From: Marinilabiliales bacterium
GTDB lineage: Bacteria > Bacteroidota > Bacteroidia > Bacteroidales > F082
DNA length: 49,783 nt
Assembly: GCA_002869365.1 (NCBI GenBank)
Contig: PKTA01000092.1
Location: 1-49,783, forward strand
Direction: 5' to 3'
The notes beneath the pieces are model-generated. The model had not been told where the DNA came from, made no database searches, and was given only the letters and a program-made list of their open reading frames with translations. The stretch's first letter is position 1. Each line of letters begins with the position of its first letter. The translations under genes and the position numbers were made by a program. This document shows, piece after piece, positions 46,683-49,783 of this stretch.

Positions 46683-48132
46683 GCTTATAAAGTTTTATAG
46701 CTTCTTCCTCACTGAATATTTGCTTTGGTTTAAGTTTAAATTTTTCACCTTCTTTGAGCATCAGTTCATAGGCTTCACTATAATTATTCTGAATAATCCC
46801 ATCCAGTATCGCCTCTCTAATTGCGAGTTTAATTATTCCTACCTTCTTAGATGGTGTGAGGCCAAAGGTTGCCATAATAAGTTCTCCACTTATTGGAGGT
46901 TGCCAGTTTCGAATTTGATCTTTTGCTTCTACATCTTTAAGTTTTTTCCTGACAAGTTTAAAGTTGTTTAGAAATTTTTTGACTTTATGCTCATTTTTCG
47001 ATGTAATATCGGCTTCACATAACTGCATTAAATCATCAATATCATCACCGGCTTCAAATAACAAACGCCTTATGGCACTGTCGGTTACTACCTCTTGCGA
47101 TAGCACAATTGGTCGTAAGTGCAATTGAACGAGTTTCTGTACATAACGCATTTTATCGCCTGTTGGTAATTTAAGTTCCCTAAATATTGCAGGAATCATT
47201 TTAGCACCTATAAACTCATGTCCGTGAAAAGTCCAGCCATGACCCGGTTCGAATTTTTTAGTAATAGGTTTTGCAATATCATGAAGTATTGCGGCCCATC
47301 TCAGCATCAGATCATCAGTTTTTTCTGAGAGATTATCCAACACTTCTAAAGTGTGATAGAAATTATCTTTATGGGCCAGTTTTCCTACCCTGTCAACACC
47401 TTTTAAATCGAGCAATTTTGGAAAAATAATTTTAAGTAAACCGGTAATTTCCAGTAACTTAAATCCTTCCGAAGGTACGGGGGCTAAAATAATTTTATTT
47501 AGTTCATCGGTAACTCTTTCTGTTGAAACAATGGTAATTCTGTTTTTGTTTCTGGCTATAGCATCAAAAGTATTCGGTTCTATATCAAAACCTAACTGTG
47601 TGGCAAATCTTATGGCACGCATCATCCGCAAAGGATCGTCGGAGAAGGTTATGTCAGGATCCAAAGGGGTTCTTATAATCAGATTCTCCAGATCTTCTAA
47701 TCCATTGAAAGGATCATAAAGATTACCAAAATCCTTTTTGCGCAAACTTATCGACATTGCATTAATTGTAAAGTCTCTGCGCTTCTGGTCGTCGGAAAGA
47801 CTACCATTTTCAACTATTGGCTTTCTGGAGTCCTTTCTGTAAGATTCTTTTCTTGCTCCAACAAACTCCAAATCCCAGTCGCCATATTTAACCATGGCCG
47901 TTCCGAAATTTTTGAAATACCTCGCAGAAACACCATGACCAAATGCTGATGCAACTTTTTGAGCAAATGATATTCCACTGCCTACTACTACAAAATCAAC
48001 ATCCTTTGAACTGCGGTTTAAAAGTATGTCTCTCACAAATCCACCGATAACATAAACACTGGTGTTGCTCTTTTCGGCAACATCAGCTATGGTTTTAAAC
48101 ATATCATTATTTATGTTTTCGGTAAAATTCAT
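46672..48132 (-). CDS. cca: CCA tRNA nucleotidyltransferase with HD domain
   Basis: Class II CCA-adding enzyme (or a poly(A)-polymerase-like relative). The 486 residues start with a nucleotidyltransferase head: VIGGFVRDILL (28-38), KDVDFVVVG (metal Asp44 and Asp46), RRDFTINAM and DDPLRMMRAIRFA. The RNA-binding helices follow, then an HD phosphohydrolase domain (about 255-370, DNFYHTLEV, WAAILHDIAKP). HD-fused enzymes of this type repair or add the tRNA 3' CCA. miaA follows with an 11-nt overlap. A -7 box (TACATTTG) ends 4 nt upstream of the ATG, so a leaderless transcript is possible. Confidence 0.95.
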   Translation of the reverse strand: MNFTENINNDMFKTIADVAEKSNTSVYVIGGFVRDILLNRSSKDVDFVVVGSGISFAQKVASAFGHGVSARYFKNFGTAMVKYGDWDLEFVGARKESYRKDSRKPIVENGSLSDDQKRRDFTINAMSISLRKKDFGNLYDPFNGLEDLENLIIRTPLDPDITFSDDPLRMMRAIRFATQLGFDIEPNTFDAIARNKNRITIVSTERVTDELNKIILAPVPSEGFKLLEITGLLKIIFPKLLDLKGVDRVGKLAHKDNFYHTLEVLDNLSEKTDDLMLRWAAILHDIAKPITKKFEPGHGWTFHGHEFIGAKMIPAIFRELKLPTGDKMRYVQKLVQLHLRPIVLSQEVVTDSAIRRLLFEAGDDIDDLMQLCEADITSKNEHKVKKFLNNFKLVRKKLKDVEAKDQIRNWQPPISGELIMATFGLTPSKKVGIIKLAIREAILDGIIQNNYSEAYELMLKEGEKFKLKPKQIFSEEEAIKLYKREK

Positions 48133-48136
48133 ACTG

Positions 48137-48144
48137 CAAATGTA
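48137..48144 (-). promoter_or_regulatory. -7 box directly upstream of the CCA gene
   Basis: Minus-strand TACATTTG matches TAnnTTTG and its last base is 4 nt before the ATG, so a transcript from it would have almost no leader. No -33 TTTG is seen at the normal spacing. Confidence 0.35.
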
Positions 48145-48261
48145 CTAAAAACCCTTAGTGGAAAATTTGTTTTTCTTTAAATAATATGCATGTTAATACA
48201 ATAAAATATAATTAATGTATTACTTTAGATATGTGTGTATATAATGCAGTATAACAGATTA

Positions 48262-48861
48262 TTATTCTTTTAGTTTGTCGGAAAATATTTTTCTGAACTT
48301 TTCAATTTTAGGAGTTATTACAAAGTTACAATATCCTGCATTAGGATTGTTTTTATAATAATCGTCATGATAGTCTTCTGCTGGGTAAAAGTTAGAAAAC
48401 TTAGTAATTTCCGTTACGATTGGATCCTTCCATATATTCGAATTATTGAGTTTTTGTTTGAAGTATTCAGCCCTCTCCTTTTGGAAATCAGAATGATAGA
48501 ATACTACTGAGCGGTATTGCGGCCCTACATCGGCACCCTGCCTGTTTAAGGTTGTAGGATTGTGAGTATTCCAAAATATTTCTAAAAGTTCATCAAAACT
48601 TATTATTTCGGGATTATATTTTATTTGAATAACTTCTGCATAATTAGTTGTTCCGGAAGAAACCATGCGATATGTAGGATTTTCGATTGTTCCTCCGCTA
48701 TAACCAGACTTTACATCCTCCACCCCTTTTAATTGGTCGAATATTGCCTCGCTGCACCAAAAGCAGCCGGAACCAAATGTTGCAGTTTCCATATTATTGT
48801 TGTTTTGTGAATATATATTTATTGAAAGTAATATGAATAATGAAATGAATATTTTTTTCAT
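48262..48861 (-). CDS. msrA: Exported peptide methionine sulfoxide reductase A
   Basis: Reduces methionine-S-sulfoxide in proteins. The signal peptide MKKIFISLFILLSINIYSQ places it in the periplasm or outside. Residues 26-190 are the MsrA domain: catalytic Cys33 in GSGCFWCSEAIF, GYSGGTIENPTYRMVSSGTTNYAEV, LEIFWNTHNPTTLNRQGADVGPQYRS and AEDYHDDYY. A later cysteine in GYCNFV can serve as a resolving cysteine. There is no fused MsrB domain and no msrB in the window. Single gene with 128 nt to cca and 114 nt to the upstream gene. Confidence 0.95.
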   Translation of the reverse strand: MKKIFISLFILLSINIYSQNNNNMETATFGSGCFWCSEAIFDQLKGVEDVKSGYSGGTIENPTYRMVSSGTTNYAEVIQIKYNPEIISFDELLEIFWNTHNPTTLNRQGADVGPQYRSVVFYHSDFQKERAEYFKQKLNNSNIWKDPIVTEITKFSNFYPAEDYHDDYYKNNPNAGYCNFVITPKIEKFRKIFSDKLKE

Positions 48862-48964
48862 CGTTTTATTTTATTAGTAGTAATTATTAGAGAACCTTAA
48901 AACAGGGGCAAAATAAAACAATAACAATTAATATATCATGCTGATATAATGATGATTATGATAT

Positions 48965-48980
48965 TTTAACATATGTTAAA
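48965..48980. repeat. 16-bp perfect palindrome
   Basis: TTTAACATATGTTAAA is its own reverse complement. It overlaps the stop codon of the gene at 48976 and lies about 105 nt upstream of the msrA start, so it could be a short hairpin at the end of one gene or an operator for msrA. No T-run follows. Confidence 0.5.
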
Positions 48981-49551
48981 TGAAAATTAATTTTCTTCCA
49001 TAAATTAATTCCTGTAATTCAGGAGGGGGACCTAAATACTGTTCTTTAAAACCATTCATCTCATCAATAGTTTTATCGGAAATTAGTCCTGACATCTCTT
49101 CAATAATCTCATCTCCAATAATCATAGGAGGTTGATTAATAAGTAGTTTGTTTCCTCTGAATTGCCCTACCATTTGATATTCTTTCATCTCATTCAAAGG
49201 CTTTTCAGTAAAGAAACATTTAGACATCCATGAGTTGATATCAAAGGTTCTTAAATCAATTGTCATTACCTGCTTGCCCTTTTGTAAAACTTTTTGCTGA
49301 TAATATGTCTGCATGTTTGCTATCGATTCTTCCGACATACTTTTTTGTAGTTCAGCATGGCAGTCTGTGCACATGGCATATTCATAAATTGTGGATGAAA
49401 ACTCAAAACCATCATAATTTTTCATTGCTTTTTCGACCACATAATTTGTATCGCCGTCAAGTAAAAACTTACCGCAAACCAAACAATATTCAAAAGGTTT
49501 TCCATCTCCATCCGACTGGAAGAATTGTGGTATGTCGATTAAATGTTCCAA
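48976..49551 (-). CDS. Uncharacterised zinc-ribbon-like protein
   Basis: 191 residues, no signal peptide or membrane segment. Two CxxC pairs (YCLVCGKFLLDGD at about 22-34 and AMCTDCHAEL at about 58-67) with a strand-rich spacer look like a zinc site. The rest has mixed helices and strands (LLINQPPMIIGDEIIEEMSGL, GPPPELQELIYGRKLIFI). I do not recognise the family. The start is TTG at 49551: a TAA lies two codons upstream and the next Met is residue 43. A TTG-N19-TAATTTTG promoter precedes it, and its -33 element falls in an inverted repeat. Confidence 0.75.
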   Translation of the reverse strand: MEHLIDIPQFFQSDGDGKPFEYCLVCGKFLLDGDTNYVVEKAMKNYDGFEFSSTIYEYAMCTDCHAELQKSMSEESIANMQTYYQQKVLQKGKQVMTIDLRTFDINSWMSKCFFTEKPLNEMKEYQMVGQFRGNKLLINQPPMIIGDEIIEEMSGLISDKTIDEMNGFKEQYLGPPPELQELIYGRKLIFI

Positions 49552-49568
49552 AGTTTAAGTATTTTCAG

Positions 49569-49598
49569 CAAAATTAATTATTAACCCTGAATATGCAA
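49569..49598 (-). promoter_or_regulatory. Promoter of the zinc-ribbon-like gene
   Basis: Minus strand TTG (49596-49598), 19 nt, TAATTTTG (49569-49576). The predicted leader is about 14 nt. The -33 element lies within the left arm of the 13-bp inverted repeat. Confidence 0.5.
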
Positions 49599-49627
49599 TA
49601 GAATCAAAAAATTGTTCTATTGCATAT
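49591..49627. repeat. 13-bp perfect inverted repeat
   Basis: ATATGCAATAGAA (49591-49603) and TTCTATTGCATAT (49615-49627) are exact reverse complements separated by 11 nt; CAA/TTG inside the loop can extend the stem past a one-base bulge. No T-run follows on either strand, so it is not an ordinary terminator. It overlaps the promoter of the zinc-ribbon-like gene. Confidence 0.85.
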
Positions 49628-49637
49628 CGACTAAGAC

Positions 49638-49720
49638 TTTCATCCATTTTGTAAAAACCAAAATGGTGAAACTCTATACCGAGTTATGTCGGTACGGGAT
49701 TACCCTTACTAGTGCAATAG
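49638..49720. repeat. Hairpin cluster at the window edge
   Basis: Three hairpins in a row: TTTCA-T-CCATTTTG with CAAAATGG-TGAAA (49638-49671, 13 bp with one bulged T), TACCGA/TCGGTA (49677-49694) and GGG/CCC (49696-49705). They are followed by TGCAATAG (49713-49720), which repeats the core of the upstream inverted repeat and can pair with CTATTGCA at 49617-49624 to enclose all three. Confidence 0.6.
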
Positions 49721-49783
49721 TTCAGTTCGTTCCTTACTTCCTATTACAAAAACCGGGATTAATTTCGAAAACAAAATTTTATC
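49721..49783. other. Noncoding end of window
   Basis: No ORF with recognisable content. CGGGATTA at 49695-49702 recurs at 49754-49761 as an 8-nt direct repeat. The next gene lies outside the window. Confidence 0.4.

Noticed and set aside
46609..46971. Plus-strand ORF across the cca/miaA junction
   Set aside because: Antisense to two conserved genes; hydrophobic look comes from the reverse of Lys/Glu-rich codons.
49617..49720. Firm call of a retron ncRNA
   Set aside because: The a1/a2-like closing helix and hairpins are suggestive, but there is no long msd hairpin and no reverse transcriptase in view, so it stays a possibility only.
49695..49745. tRNA-like stretch (GTTCAGTTCGTTCC) near the right end
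   Set aside because: No T-loop adenine, no anticodon or acceptor stem can be built around it.

Overview
The window is a chromosomal segment from a member of the Bacteroidota, most likely a marine or sediment Bacteroidales/Marinilabiliales-type lineage (the order is inference). The evidence is low GC, dense coding, and three secreted proteins ending in type IX secretion (T9SS) type A sorting domains. It also has families largely confined to the phylum (DUF3667, DUF3127, GWxTD, the NWYFG.FAGL propeller-like domain). Shine-Dalgarno sequences are generally absent, and the phylum-specific -7 promoter box TAnnTTTG recurs upstream of genes. There is no prophage, insertion sequence, CRISPR array, rRNA or tRNA. 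Most of the window is housekeeping sequence.

Layout. 1-2085: 3' part of a large secreted FG-GAP/VCBS-repeat protein. 2327-5215 (-): xerD-like recombinase, then htpG. 5339-6481 (+): acyl-CoA dehydrogenase. 6830-14234 (+): two tandem paralogous T9SS-secreted proteins, a 1-nt-overlapping MFS transporter, an unusual M19-dipeptidase-like metallohydrolase and a YwbE protein. 14390-18275 (-): secreted TPR protein and gyrA, divergent from clpC and a second, long acyl-CoA dehydrogenase (18533-22984, +). 23046-26456: anchored serine hydrolase and small membrane proteins (DUF6787-like, DUF3667, DUF554). 26597-30111 (+): exported TPR protein and a DUF900-type alpha/beta hydrolase. 30116-37649 (-): a small unknown protein, an SDR, and a tpiA-prmA-giant exported protein operon. 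37858-43138 (+): class III aminotransferase, aat, guaD-like deaminase, sirtuin, DUF3127 protein with an SSB-like tail, EamA permease and kdsA. 43168-49551 (-): glycosyltransferase, GWxTD protein, miaA, CCA-adding enzyme, exported MsrA and a zinc-ribbon-like unknown. The last 230 bases hold an unusual cluster of inverted repeats.

How the genes work together. Most are ordinary cell maintenance: protein folding and turnover (HtpG, ClpC, Aat), topology and chromosome resolution (GyrA, XerD), tRNA maturation (CCA enzyme, MiaA), ribosomal protein methylation (PrmA), glycolysis (TpiA), fatty-acid oxidation (two ACADs), LPS core (KdsA) and oxidative repair (MsrA). The less ordinary parts are the T9SS-exported pair with its linked transporter and hydrolase, the 1494-residue exported protein behind prmA, the SSB-tailed DUF3127 protein, and the terminal inverted-repeat cluster. 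I see no convincing complete new system such as a defence island or reverse-transcriptase cassette. The terminal cluster is the best candidate for something undescribed, but it is cut by the window edge.
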